This document shows positions 11,310 through 23,953 of a stretch of 64,000 nucleotides of DNA, in pieces. Positions within the stretch are counted from its first letter, which is position 1. Each line of letters opens with the position of its first letter. The stretch comes from Lanius collurio. Lineage: Eukaryota > Chordata > Aves > Passeriformes > Laniidae. The stretch spans positions 19,475,752 to 19,539,751 of the forward strand of contig JACBWW010000007.1 of the NCBI GenBank assembly GCA_020086605.1, in the 5' to 3' direction. The notes below the pieces were generated by a model. The model did not search any database. It worked only from the letters and a program-made list of their open reading frames with translations, and had not been told where the DNA came from. A program made the position numbers and the translations under genes.

Positions 11310-14300
11310 TAAAGGACTTTTTTTTCAAAAAGTAATCATAAAGGTAATGTTATAATTTCATTTAACAACATTTTGTTTTTATCATAAAAGTCTGATTGAA
11401 AATTAAGCTAAGTTGACAGGAAAGGAAAAAGGAAAGTGCTAAGAGGGGACTTTATTCATATATATGAAAACCAAACCAAGCTACTTAAGGTTGAAATAAA
11501 TTTGTCTAATGAATTCAGGATGAGGTTCTTTTGTTTACTGTAATAAATCAAAAATCCTCAAAAAGTCAAATCATGACTTGACCAAACTTTTGCCTATGAC
11601 ACTTCACAGCAAAATGCATGATTTGATGAGATCCAGCATACATTCATGGGTTGGTGAAAAGGCCAAACCACAGTGGGGAGGACAGACAATCTTTGCTAAT
11701 GATCTAATTCTCACAGCCACAGTGTAAGCCAGCACTGGGATTTATTTATTTCTTCTCAAAAGGAAAATCCTGAATATACAGAGAAGAGCAGAACTGGAAG
11801 AAAAGCATTTCCTTCTATTTTGTTCAGCTGTTGTCAAATAGTTATGTTTAGGTGGTGTTTTCTTTTTAAAAATTATATATTTAAAACACAAAGCCATGAA
11901 ATGTTTAATACCATTCTGGAAAACTGATTTGTACAGAGTTTAGTTACATTTATTATTTAACAAGCGAATGGCAAAACTTACTTTAAGTTCCTCAGAGCAT
12001 TTCAGATATTAGCAGGCTTTATAGAGATAAGAATAACAGGATCACTAGGGATGCCAATACTATACAGCAGAATTAAAAGCTACAATTAATATGGCTATTA
12101 CTATCACTTTAGAACTATGCTACAATCTATTATGCTTTCTTAGCAAGTTAATGAAATGCTTTGTCCCACACACAAAGGATCTGCAGTATAATAAAGTTAT
12201 TAAAGAAAGTAATTAAACCTTTTAGAATAAAAAAGGATCACTGGCAAATAAAAAAAAAAGGTAAATGCATTTCACTTACTCAACAATCATACTATTATTT
12301 TGTAAACAATACAAATTTTTAAAAGGCTTATCACTTCATGCTGTACACAGATCTTTTGAAAAATATCGGTGCATGTATTTCTCTGAACCTCTAAATCAGT
12401 TTTTAAAAACAAAGTTTTGCTTAAAATCTGCAATAGGAATGTAACTACAGCAACTAAAAAACACCAGGTGCAATTTCAGGAGTAACAAGTAAGGTATACA
12501 AGCTTTAAAAAATTTCTCATGCCAATAGATGTTGCTTTTCTTTTATTGTGACTTAATATGGTTTCAGAATTCTCTTGGCTTTAAGACCAATAACTTTTAA
12601 AAGTGTTATACATATCTGATTCCTCTTACCTCATGCTGAAGGCGATTTGTTAGGCGTTTCGGTTTTTTCACATATTAAAAATTAAGCAATAAGGCACAAT
12701 GTGGAGGAGTGATTATCTGATGATAATCCCAGCATCCTGAAATTGCTTTATTGCAAATATAAATATATTTTAGATTGTTCACTGGATATTAGGGGCATTA
12801 ACATGCCCACAGAGTTTAATCTTCCCCTTTAGAATATCAAATTCATAAGGCTTTTTTTTTGTCTCAGCTATTTTTTAATGTGAAAGACAGGACTTCATAT
12901 ACTCAAGAAATACCGAAATTGGCTGGTGCATACTCCACTGGGGAGATGAATTTACAAGCACTGTACAGTTCTGCTAAAACTACTTCTCAACACTTCAAAA
13001 TGTCAATAGTATATTTTCCCAGCCCTGTAAACACATTTTGATACACAATATAAACTCTAATGGTAGTGTTAAGACACCTCTGGGGGTATGGTTATTTAAG
13101 CAATAAGACACAGTAGGGTGTGAATTATGGTATAATAATTCCCTACCAACTCCATTGTTAGGCACGAGGCCAAAGGCCAAGGGACCAATGAACACACTTG
13201 GTGTGAATTATGACATCATAAGTCACACTGTAGAGTGTCTTACTGACATTATTTAAAACAAGTTTTAAAGCAAATACTTTATTACTATAGTACTATATTT
13301 TAATGGAATATCCTGAAAAATCTTTCCAAGTTAAAAAATTAGCCTTTATGTTAGCTGGAATTAGAAATGAAATTGAAACAAAGCAAAACAAAACAAAAAA
13401 AGGTCTTCTAAGTTTGTCATATTGCACTGTGGTGACACGCTTTAAAGAATAGCCCCAGAAATTATATGTCTTACTCAAGTTTGTAAAAAATAGCACAAAG
13501 TCCTTCTGCACAGGGGATTATAATCTGCTTTTCTCATGGGTAGAATCAGATTGTCTGAATCAGGGGTGTACTGGCTCCACTCATGTAACTGTGTTAATGA
13601 AACTGCTAGAAAACCTACATGCCTCTTTTCCACACTTGTTCATACTGCTGGAATAGGTCACAACACGGACTTTGAATGAGTAGCCAAAAAGTTCCTGAAG
13701 ACTGCATTTGAGCTCCTGCAGCTGAGGCTGCTCACAATTCTAACACAACTTTTAGTAAGGACTGAAAGAAGGATAATGTATATTTATATTTCTTTCCATT
13801 TTAAACTCCGTTTGACAAATGCATTTTCTTCCCTCTGGGTATTCCCGCATTCCAAGAGCAGCAATGACAACAGTGTCATCTGGAGATACACAAGCTCACC
13901 TTACAAATAGCTCAGTGACTGGGAGCAAGCTCCCTGCAGCAGCAGGGATTTTGGCATGATCTAAACTGGTTTCCCAGTCAGTTTTTACAGCTTGTCTTAA
14001 ACTTCCAGGCTGCTGTGGATTGATTGTTACCAGTGGTTGAGCCAGCTAGCGAGCATTAGGGTTAGCAATATGATAAAGCTTATGGGAGGGCTGTTTGCCA
14101 GGCCCGTGTGGGGAGCAATAAGCCTCGGGGCATGTCTGCATGTCTCAGTGCACTGGGGGGCTCAGCACTGCTAGGCTGGCTGGGCAGATGTTATTGTGGC
14201 TATGGATAGGGATGCTGTGCCGTGTAGGGATAACAACTGGCATCCTCGAAGTAATATAGCTGCAAGGTCAGGTTAAGCAGCTCTCCTGCATTCAGTTCTG

Positions 14301-15690
14301 GAGCCATTTCATTTCTCACTCACAGAGGGATCTCTGTGTGTCCCTGGTTATCTGAGTGAAAACCAGAAACCTTAGTCCTTCCAGGCACAGCCTCATTCTG
14401 ACATAATTTTGTAGCAGGTGAGAGTTGCTTTCTGCATAACCTCATTCATAGGGGTTACCTGCCCCCCTGGATAAAGTCATTATCTGTAGCCATTTACATA
14501 AGCCAAAGATAAAATTTGGAGCCTAGAGTTCCTCATTCTCCACGAAATAGAAATGACGAATCTTACATAGAGGACTTCTGTGGTAACAAGGTAAAATTCT
14601 GAACTAACTTGGTGTCTCCCCTTCCTTGTCCACTCAAAATGTCTGTTTTAATCTCCAGCAAGAGAAGGTGCTTAATTCTGCCTACAGCTTGATGATATTC
14701 ATGGGAACAATTTGAGTTTTGCTGCTTTCCTGTAGAAACAAACAAACAAGCATGTGATTGCTTGTCGCTATTCAGCCTGCTTGAAACTTCTGTTAAACAT
14801 GATGGAATAACCTACACATCTATGGATATTTTCCTTTTCCAACAACTTCCAACAAAGAGTGAGCTCACCAATTTAGACCTAACTTACATTTGAAAATATT
14901 TGTTTTATATCCACCTGCAAAACTGGAAACACTTTTTCCTGGATCTTAGTAGGAATGGGACAAACAACCAAGAAAAGGGTTCCTCATTGCCTCTACATAC
15001 TCCAAGAACTTAAAATAAGTATCCCTGGAAAAATACCTTTAAATATATCTAAATTACACCTTTTAGTGGCAAAGCAGTATTTCAAAGACTGCTGAGCAAT
15101 AACTAACAAGTTCTCAGCAGCATGGTTTTCATAAATTAACATTACTGCTCAGAACTCATGTACACTAACTAGAATGCTGCAATTTCTGAAACCATTTCAT
15201 TACATGAAATTTGAGGTATGAATGCATCACTGTGCTACGATAAGAAGGACATAATACTTTGATATACCCATCTGTGCAAAGCCTTCAGGCTTGTAACAGT
15301 AAATCACAAACCTATTTTCATACCTCGTTACCATTATGTATCTTTCCACTGACACCTGACCTTATGCATAATCAGGTATGAATCTCAAACCACACTTATA
15401 ATCTAAATGAGTGCCTCATTATTTTACATAACCCAGAATGAAATAAGATTTGAGATGTAACTGCAAAATTTGCAGTTCACACATTCAGAAATGCAGGTTC
15501 ATCAAAATGGAGTAATGATCTCTAATTTGGTGAACAGCACCAAATCACTCCTGCTCATAGGAGCTTTGCAAGAATTTTAGGATTGGATTTTAGAAAGGAT
15601 ATTGCCAGTTCTGAATAAAAATAACACAGTGTTGAAACTGTTTGGTGTGTTTTTAAAGATGAACTGTGGAAGAAAAATGCAAGTACTGAA

Positions 15691-16289
15691 TTTATTACCT
15701 GTATTTTGAAGAAAGAACGACAGCACCAATTGCATGAAGTTATAAAACACCAGAAATAAACATGTAAATAATCTCCATGGAACACAGACATCTACAAAGA
15801 AATATATATATGTATACATGTAATATAATAAACCCATTCATTAGGGAACAAGAAACATATTTTTGTACTGTATAAAACAGCTGTACAGTGTGCACACAGA
15901 CTTTCCTGATCTCTCTGAAAAGCAGTCACTTCTCCCCATTATCATTTACTTAACATAGTTTCTTCATTGTCCATGCGAGAACTCTAAGTGACTGTCTTGT
16001 ACTTTTAAACTAAGTACTTGTAGTGCAGTTTGTCTCCATATATATATACACAAGCATACATATATATACTCACCGGTGCACGCATATATGTATACATGTA
16101 TATATATATGACAAGAACAAACACACACACGTACACACACACGCGACAGATCTGAACAGCTCCTCCATCCTGTGCTATTGAATTAGTGCTTATAAAAAAT
16201 CCCTGCACGTTTTGTGAAGGGAAGAAAACTTGCTGATTGTGCAGATTGAAGTCATTGGATGGTTCCATGTCTGCAAACATATATCTGAA
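15691..16289 (-). other. MYO16: Probable MYO16 3' UTR (extent uncertain)
   Basis: Sequence immediately after the TGA stop. The first canonical AATAAA on the minus strand is at 15691-15696 (TTTATT on the plus strand), about 595 nt after the stop. The bases just beyond it are not clearly GU-rich, so this may not be the main poly(A) site. Further AATAAA hexamers on the minus strand at 13278-13283 and 12747-12752 would give UTRs of 3 to 3.5 kb. A TA/CA microsatellite lies inside at 16037-16146. No coding potential is seen. Confidence 0.5.
16037..16146. repeat. Compound TA/CA microsatellite in MYO16 3' UTR
   Basis: Runs of (TA)n and (CA)n alternate, including CATATATATATACACA, ATGTATATATATATG and ACACACACACGTACACACAC. 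It lies 144 to 253 nt after the MYO16 stop codon, so it would be transcribed as UG/UA repeats. Confidence 0.9.
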
Positions 16290-16523
16290 TCATATGGTGG
16301 TATCCCATATGCCTGAAGAGAGTCTGTTGCAGGAGGCATCTTCTACCTTCTTCAGCAGCGTCGGCTTCTTACAAGGGGGTGGAGGTGGGGCTGTGATTCT
16401 TTGCTCAGTATTGTGCAATATTTGCTGCCAGTCTTCTCTCTCTTCACACAGCTTTCTCCTCCAGTCTAGAAGCTCTTGTAGAGCCACACTCTCATTCTCA
16501 GAAAGTCTAAGCTGATGAATAAC
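16290..16523 (-). CDS. MYO16: MYO16 exon G: C-terminal coding exon with stop codon
   Basis: 234 nt including the TGA stop at 16290-16292; phase 0, residues 703-779. It begins [20 protein letters not shown], continues [16 protein letters not shown] as a charged amphipathic helix rich in Trp/Arg/Glu, then a [14 protein letters not shown] segment and the terminus [14 protein letters not shown]. This block is the most conserved part of the MYO16 tail as I recall it. The acceptor is ATTATTTTCTGCTCACAG|GTT. The last four residues, DTTI, fit a class I PDZ ligand (Thr at -2, Ile at 0), which is inference. An in-frame leucine/ATG-like start inside the exon is not a real start, since the frame is open to the splice acceptor. 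Confidence 0.96.
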   Translation of the reverse strand, partial: VIHQLRLSENESVALQELLDWRRKLCEEREDWQQILHNTEQRITAPPPPPCKKPTLLKKVEDASCNRLSSGIWDTTI

Positions 16524-19500
16524 CTGTGAGCAGAAAATAATGATAGCAATAACAATGATAATAAAGGTGGATAAAGAAAACAGATCAAATAAGCCTGTTA
16601 ATAATTTGAAGCAACCTTGTCTTCCAAAAGGATTTTAAACTCTTCACACTGAAAACAAAGAACGTTAGTAATTTAGAATTGCCCTATTGCAATCTTATGT
16701 CTGAAAGTCACAGAGCCTGAAGTCACAATGTCTGAAGTTGTATGAAGCAACTGTCAAAAATGAAACAAACGGAAAAAGACTCCTGTGTTGTCAAAGGGTA
16801 CATGAATACAATTCTCTGAAACACACAAAGCAGACTGCCTACAGCTGCTGCAGGAGTAGAAAGGTTTTTTTCTCTAAATGTAAGTACCCAAATAGCCATA
16901 ACCAAGAAACCATAACCTTTGTTGCATATTAGAGTCAGTAAAGCTACTTGTCAGACAGGTGTTATCCTCACAACCAGAGGCCAGACCTTGTCTTCCTCCA
17001 GAGTATACATTAACAACTTCAACTGTAGTTTCAGTCAGCCTGAATCTATTTATAAATGCATTCTGAAGTACCCACAGTTCTGTACAAGATTCATAATCCA
17101 CCTAGAAGAAACTGTTCCCTTCCATTTAACTCTTCTATTCCAGTGACTATTTATTTTGTTCAAGTCAGTTTGAAGCCCTCATAACAGCACAAGTCCATGA
17201 AGTGATGAAGTCCATCTCACAGTCCTTTAAGACTTACTTGACACCCATGCAGTACAGCAGCCCCTAGAGCAGGTACTGAGATCCTTTGGCTTGTGAGCTT
17301 TCTGTAACTAGAAAATATGAAAAAAGCCCACTATAGCATGTAATAGCCCACAACCCTTATCTGTTTCTTTCTTAAGAACCCCACAGGAGCAGCTGTAAGA
17401 GGCACCTATGGCATGACTAAAATGCCCACACTTCACCTCACATGATGGGCTCATGTTAAGGTTGCATTTCTACTTGTCATAATGAGAGATGACTGCAAGT
17501 TAGTTATGATAAAGGAAATGGTGTGCAGTGCCCTTAAATGCTCATGAGACACCCCACACATGATTAGTTCCAGTTGCAAGGAAAGCTGAGTGACAGGAAG
17601 GGCATTTTTGTCACTGATAGGCAAAGGGGTTCCTGGTGTAGAAGACTTTGCTATTGCCTGCGGCTCCTGCTGTTCCTTCATGGAATAACAAGGGCCTGAA
17701 TACAGAGGCTTACCAGGCTTTACACTGCTATTTCAAATGTGTCCTGTGCAAGTCAGACCTTTTACATGCACATGCTGTCAGAGAAGGAATGAGCCCTTAC
17801 ATGGATATGCCTGAATATCTACAGGGAATTTTCTTAATTTCTGGTTGGTTTATACTTCAAAGACAAATGAACTAGCCTATATTATGCCTTAAAAACAGAT
17901 ATAATCAAGTACAGTTTAAAGTCCTGAATTTTTTTAAAAAAGAAGAAAAATGAAAATGTTTGAAAGACTTCAATAAAGTGTATCTCAAATGCATATCACT
18001 ATAAAATTAAAAACCTCTGCTTTTATATTTACACAAAATGCAACAGGGCATCTCAGCAACTCAAGTGAAAATGAAATGTTCCACAGATAGTGCTAGAAGG
18101 AATATCAGAGACAAAACACATGTTTTTTGGGTTTTTTTTTCAGTGGTTTATGAAAGATTAGAAGACAAAAGTTTGGACTGGGAAACAACTTATCAAGAAA
18201 GACAGGTCAGGTGGCTTTATCCTACAGAACAGTTGAATAGTTTGTGAGTCACCATGGCTTACTCAGGGCCAGTTTCCGTAGTTCTTTGTGGGTTTAAATT
18301 ATGAGCATAATCCATTTTAGAAAACACATAGATTGGAATTGAGGCTTCCCAATTTGGACACCTTATTTATACCTAAATTTAAAACATTTCATGAACCTGT
18401 GCTAGGCATGCTTCTCAGAGAGGTGCTGGAACACACCAGAACCAAGTTTTGTTAGATGGTCATCGCAAGAGTTTCATGTGAGAGTTCCAGAGGTAATTAA
18501 TTAAAGACATGCCTAAACACTGGAGGATAAATATAGTAATAAAAATTAGATATTTTGAAATTGTGTGATTGGATGTGGATGGTATGACTAATGAAGTCTG
18601 GAAGAATTTTTGGATTGAGAGGTGGACAGAGTATTTGAAAAGAGACAGTGCCACTGCCATTCCAAGGAACATAAAGGCACATAGGGGCAGGGTAAGAAGT
18701 GAGTACATTTTGCCTGGACAAGGAATTGACAAATACATCCTGTTTATAGCTTGTAGGTACTGAAGAAACTTGTTTATACTGGCCCTGCTTATGCAAGCTG
18801 TAAATTAATATGGGGTCATCAATTTCACTATAGAGCTGATTTTCCAGTGCACAGTGGACAAAAGTTGGTCCAATTCACAAATAAGCATACATATTTTATT
18901 GTTCTTAAGAAGGGATGGAAAAAAATATCTCAAACATTTATTCATTATGAAACCGATCTGGTAAATAAGCTGGAAAACAACCTCCATGAAGGACATGAGA
19001 TGAAACTGCAGCTGAAATGAAATGGGGGAAAATGCATAAGAAGTGGCAGAGCTCTAAATGAACTAATTAATTTAATTAGATCTATTTGAATAACATGATA
19101 TCTTTTTTCTTTTCCATTTGTGCTTAGACCTGTGACAAGCTGAAGATCTATTATACATATTCATTATAGAAAAGGTTGGCTGAATAATTTTACATGAAGC
19201 ATAATGTAAAACAGTAAGCTATGTTTCTTGATTATTATTCCATAACCTGAGCAGGTATTTTATGAAGGGTGAATGAGGTGTGTGGGAATTAATTACTTTA
19301 AGACTACTGATCTTTTAATGGACACTAAACAAACAACTGCAACCAACTGTATCAGCAACAGCAACTGTAGACCAGCATTTTCCTACTCAAAGTCAATGGT
19401 CAATCAGACATGATAAACAGCATTTGGGCTAGACCCACAAAATATATAGTATTTGAATAATTGGCATTTAACAGCTCTGCCACTGGATGAAAACACCATT

Positions 19501-19908
19501 CCTGTTTAGTTATCTAGAGCTCTTACTGAGCAAAGAAGAAAAGCTGAGGTGTCAAAGTCACACACAAAAGAAGAGCTTGTGGAGTTACCTCAGCTATTAA
19601 CTGGCAGCTGCAATGGATAGAAAGATTTAAACCAGATCTGTACTTTCCACTGCAAAATATGGAAAGATGGAAAAAATAAATTTGTAATGAGCAGCCCAGG
19701 GAGGAGCTTTCAGGATTAATTCTTTCCACTTCCCAGCCCAAACTCTCAGGCTGTAGCAGCAAGTGCTCTCTTCCCAGCATCAAGGATTTTGGTTGGTGAC
19801 AGAACACAAATTACTCAGCTCCATCACAATATGCATGGAAGGACTCTCGTAATTCTCTAGAAGTTACAGTATATTGGGAAATTAGAAGATGTGGATTCAA
19901 CTTCTCTG

Positions 19909-20480
19909 TGTTGGTCCTAGCTGAGATGAAGATCATTTTCCTTTTTGCATTGGTAACTAGGAAGCAGCTGATAACACTCCAGTGTTTTGGCTGCTGCTGA
20001 GCAGAGCTGGCACAGCCTCAGCTCTGTCTTTCCAACATTCTGCCCCCACATCAGTAGGCTGGGAGCGGGCAAGATCTTGGGAGGGGACACAACTAGGCCA
20101 GCTGACCCAAACTGACCAAGGGGATATTCCATACCTTATGCTGTCTGCACACCTATAAGAAAAAGGAGGGGGAAAGGGAGACATTCATTATTTATAGTTT
20201 GCCTTCCAGAACAACCTCCATATATGCTGAAGCCCTGCTTCCCAGGAAGTAGCCAGACACTGCTTGCTGATCAGAAGTAGAGAATAAAACATTTTTGGTT
20301 TATTTTCTTTTTTCTTTGCTGTTTGCATGGGCACAATCTTCACTTTTGCTTTAGTAAACTGCCTAGATCTTGACCCATGAATTTTTTTCCATCTTATTTT
20401 TTCCCCCTGTCCTGTTGCAGACGGGAGTGATAGAGCAGCTTGGTGGGCACTTGGTGTCCAGACATGGTCAACCCACCACA
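19909..20480 (+). mobile_element. Solo LTR of an avian endogenous retrovirus
   Basis: About 572 bp, starting TGTTGGTCCTAGCTGAG and ending GGTCAACCCACCACA, so it has retroviral TG...CA ends. Internal blocks match an LTR family I remember from neoavian genomes: ACTCCAGTGTTTTGGCTGCT, AGCTGACCCAAACTGACCA, GGGATATTCCATACC, CCCTGCTTCCCAGGAAG and TTTGCTTTAGTAAACTG. A degenerate TATA region (CCTATAAG) near 20152 and AATAAA at 20283-20288 fit promoter and poly(A) positions. No internal viral genes flank it, so it is a solo LTR left by recombination. Flanking TTCTC/TTCTG may be a decayed target duplication. Confidence 0.8.
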
Positions 20481-21198
20481 GTTCTGTCAGGTTGAGGAAG
20501 AGACCAAGTTCCCCCATGATGAGAGAAGACTTCAGGTACAAGGGGTGGACTCTGAGTGCAGAGCAGGACTCTGCCTCCTGTGCTTTGTGCTGTCGGATTA
20601 GTGCGCTAAATCAAAACCTTCAGAGAGAGTCCTCTGTGGTTTTAGTGCACAAAAAAGCACTGGATGCAGAGCACTTTGGTTATTTGCTGGCAGTCATGAA
20701 AATCTTGGGGCACAATTTTGCCTATACACATTTGAGTATTGCATAGTCATTGGAGAGTGAGGCTCTGAACTCCCTTCTGGATTTAGGCTTCTAAGTTGTG
20801 CCTAGATTTCACTTTACAGCCTAAAGCAGACATGCCAAATTTCAACTTTGTCTTAGAATCAAGATGAGTTGCTATAAGGTAAGTCAGTAAATTATTTTAA
20901 TTACAGTCTATTTCATATGCAAGTTAAAAATTCAGCAAGTTTTTAATTACAGAAAGTAGAAGGTTTCATATTTTAAATAATTTCTGACAAAAAATATGCC
21001 AGATAAAATGATTAACTGGCACATTTAAAATTAACTTTGAGTTATTTAGAGATTTTGCTCTAGAATCTCAAGAAATTAATTCTTCTTTAAAAGATCAAAT
21101 GTTATAAATTTACAGAGGATGTTTGGTAACATTCAGAAGCAAAGAACTTATATTCTCTGTTTGTGTGTCAAATGCAATGGAGTCTTAATCATCAGCCT

Positions 21199-21202
21199 NN
21201 NN
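21199..21202. other. Assembly gap (4 N)
   Basis: Four unknown bases in the intron between exons F and G. The true gap size may differ. Confidence 1.
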
Positions 21203-23928
21203 GATAAATGACCTTACATGCTTCAAAATTCCAATTAAAATCTTCAAACACAAATGTAACACTGGGATCCAAACTGATTCATGGGATGGTCATGTCAGTG
21301 CTGGGACAGGCATTTTTTTTGCAATAGCAGACCCACTGGATGTCATAACTTGATATGTGATATACAACAATAAAATTATTTTAGTTAACTGTTCTTTTAA
21401 ACTGCTGATGATTTTTCTTTGTGTTGGAACAACTTTACAATGGCCGAAAATGAAGCTCCAAATGGATGTCAAATGTGTTTATTGGAAAGGAGAAAATGGC
21501 AAAGAAGACAGGTGCTCTGTCTGGGGCAAATCTGGAAGTGCTCTGGAGGAGGCATTCCAGCAAAAAAATTAATGAGATCCATAACTGAAAATACATTGCA
21601 TTTGCTTTTTTCTAAACAGGAAGATATCTCTCTCAGTTAAATTCTCGTATTACATCAAAAGAGGAAACTCATTTTAGAACAGGTGTTGTTATATGGATGA
21701 CATACCAAAGGAAGTAATAACTTGGCTGAACTATAAAAATTTGAGATAATCTAAAAAGTAACTTTTTATTTAAAATAAAATTTTAAAGGGATGACATTTA
21801 TGAACAAAAATGCATTGCCATGTGATTGAATTAGAAATGTTTTCCCCTCTGACAAGCAATTTACAACTCTCTGTTGGATTTTTTTTCAAGGGACAGATTC
21901 AGTTTTCTTCCAAACACTGGTTTTGGAAAGGTGTTGAAAGAGGGAAATTGTTGTGTCAGAGATCATGCACACATAGGTATGTTTGATTGCCCAGACCAGC
22001 CCTCTGCTACTACATGGCATTTGGAAAGCTCTCAAACTTCATCCTAAAAAATTAATTCCACTGTTTGCCTGAATTTCACTTTCTGATAGGATTTTCCAGA
22101 AGAATTAATGAAAGAAAAATATGCTAAGGATTACTATCTGCAAAATTAACTCTGCCTCCAGAAGCCCTTCCTCACAGACCACTGGAAACTGAGAGATCAC
22201 ACTTGCAAAAGCAACATCTCTTATCTCTGTCTTTTCCCTGCATAGCAGAGCCTTCTTGTTTTTATCAGAAAGAGAATCTTGGCCTACACATACCTTTACT
22301 GTGCCTCAGGCTGGATATTTTACATTCTTCATCTAACTGTGATTCTATTTCTGGTAGAAGTTGTCTGACTTTCTGCCATACTGTGGTGGTTTCCTGTAGG
22401 TTTGTCTTTTTGTTGTTGTTTATTAGGTTTTACTTCGTTTGTTTTTTTGTTTAATTTGAGGGAGAGGGAGGTGGATGGTTGGTTTGGGGTGATTTTTTTT
22501 ATTATTATTTTTTGAAGTGATACATTTTAGTCAGAAAATCTGGACCTGTCTCCCATACTTTTGCATCTTTCAGTGGTTATATCAATATTATCAAAAATAT
22601 ATCAATAGTTATATCACAATATTATCAATGAATTATATTAGTCATCTTCCATACAGACAGAGCAATCAATCAAACAAAGATAATATATCTTTGCAAAATA
22701 AAATCAGCACACAAGACCTGAGTACAACTGTAATTTGCAATCTGGTACAAAATATTAGCGCAATGTAGACAAAGTTCAATGATATATGACAGGCACACTG
22801 ATTACCTGAGCTGGGAATAGAGTTTGACAAATCTATACATTCACAACAGGGCTGTACTTTGTTTATTTGGATCTTGTGACTCTCAATTTTTTTTATTTTT
22901 TTTTCTGTGTTTCTTTCAACTCTAGATTCCTGATTTCAACTAAAAAGTGACACATTGCCAGAGTGACTAAAAGAACGACCATCAACAAATACTGAGGGGT
23001 TTTCTTCTCCAAGGTAATATTTCTCGCCAGATAAACTGATTATACAATGCTCTTTAAAACACTCAGAGTATCCCCTTAATTTGCCTCTGATGCTTGAGAA
23101 AAAGAGTATGTTCAGACAGCAACTGTGTCTCTCTCAAGATGAGTTCTGAAAACAAATCCTTTCTCATAGAGGTTTTCAGAACAGTTGACCTAACAATGCT
23201 GATACTGTTTTGCACATAATCTAACAAAAAGTATCTGACAAACTAAGTCATGTTGCTACTTAATTGATCACTGCCTTTTTATGGCTAGATATTTTATTTG
23301 ACTAGATAGAGATTACGTTTGCCACAATCCTTTCAAAGCAATACAAAAACAATCATCAACTCGTATTTGCTGTAGTTGGGCATCATCCTTTGTTGTATAG
23401 AAACACTACACCTGTGGTCAAACAATGTTAGAGGAAAACATCATTTACTTTAGGGTCTGTTAGCATTCCAAATCTCTGCTATCTGTACATAGCAGTGTGT
23501 GACAGCAGGAGAATGAAGGGCAGAGGAACTAATTTATTTCCTCTCACACTGGGCATTTTTAAGTGAGAAGTGCAGTCACTGTCCACAGGTGCTGTCAGTG
23601 GTGTGGTGGACCACACTCCTGCTGAGCTCACATTTGAAGAAGCCTTTTAAGGTGAGCCACTGGCCATTGTGGCAGCCAAAGAAGGATAATTACACCCTTT
23701 GGCCAAACATCAGAACTTGGGAAGGGCATATGGATACTCAGAAGATTTTGCTCCCTTAACTTCTAGAAGGTTTTCTAGCAGGGGGAAATACAGTGAGGAT
23801 GAAGCACTGGAGACAGAAAAGGGGCCTGGAATGTGTAGGGAGCTGGCTGTGACATCAGCTGGTTCAAAGAGGAGTGCAGGAGTGCAGGAGACCTGCACTT
23901 TCACCTGTGGAGGTCACAGTGGTCAGAC

Positions 23929-23953
23929 CTGGGATATACCTGGGATATACCTG
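23929..23953. repeat. 12-bp tandem duplication
   Basis: CTGGGATATAC occurs twice in tandem and is followed by a third CTG. Another short tandem (GAGTGCAG twice) lies 50 bp upstream at about 23871-23888. Confidence 0.85.

Larger units (their letters stand above)
9341..15690. other. 3' flank just downstream of MYO16, no gene seen
   Basis: 6.3 kb of AT-rich DNA with a T21 run (9587-9607), a perfect hairpin (11281-11309), a separated 13-bp direct repeat (13117 and 13200) and further AATAAA hexamers on the minus strand that might end a longer MYO16 3' UTR. Open frames up to 114 codons (9937-10281) show no similarity to known proteins. Confidence 0.55.

Noticed and set aside
1..16289. Possible IRS2 or other neighbouring gene in the 3' flank
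   Set aside because: IRS2 follows MYO16 in human, but no exon resembling it or any other protein is visible here.
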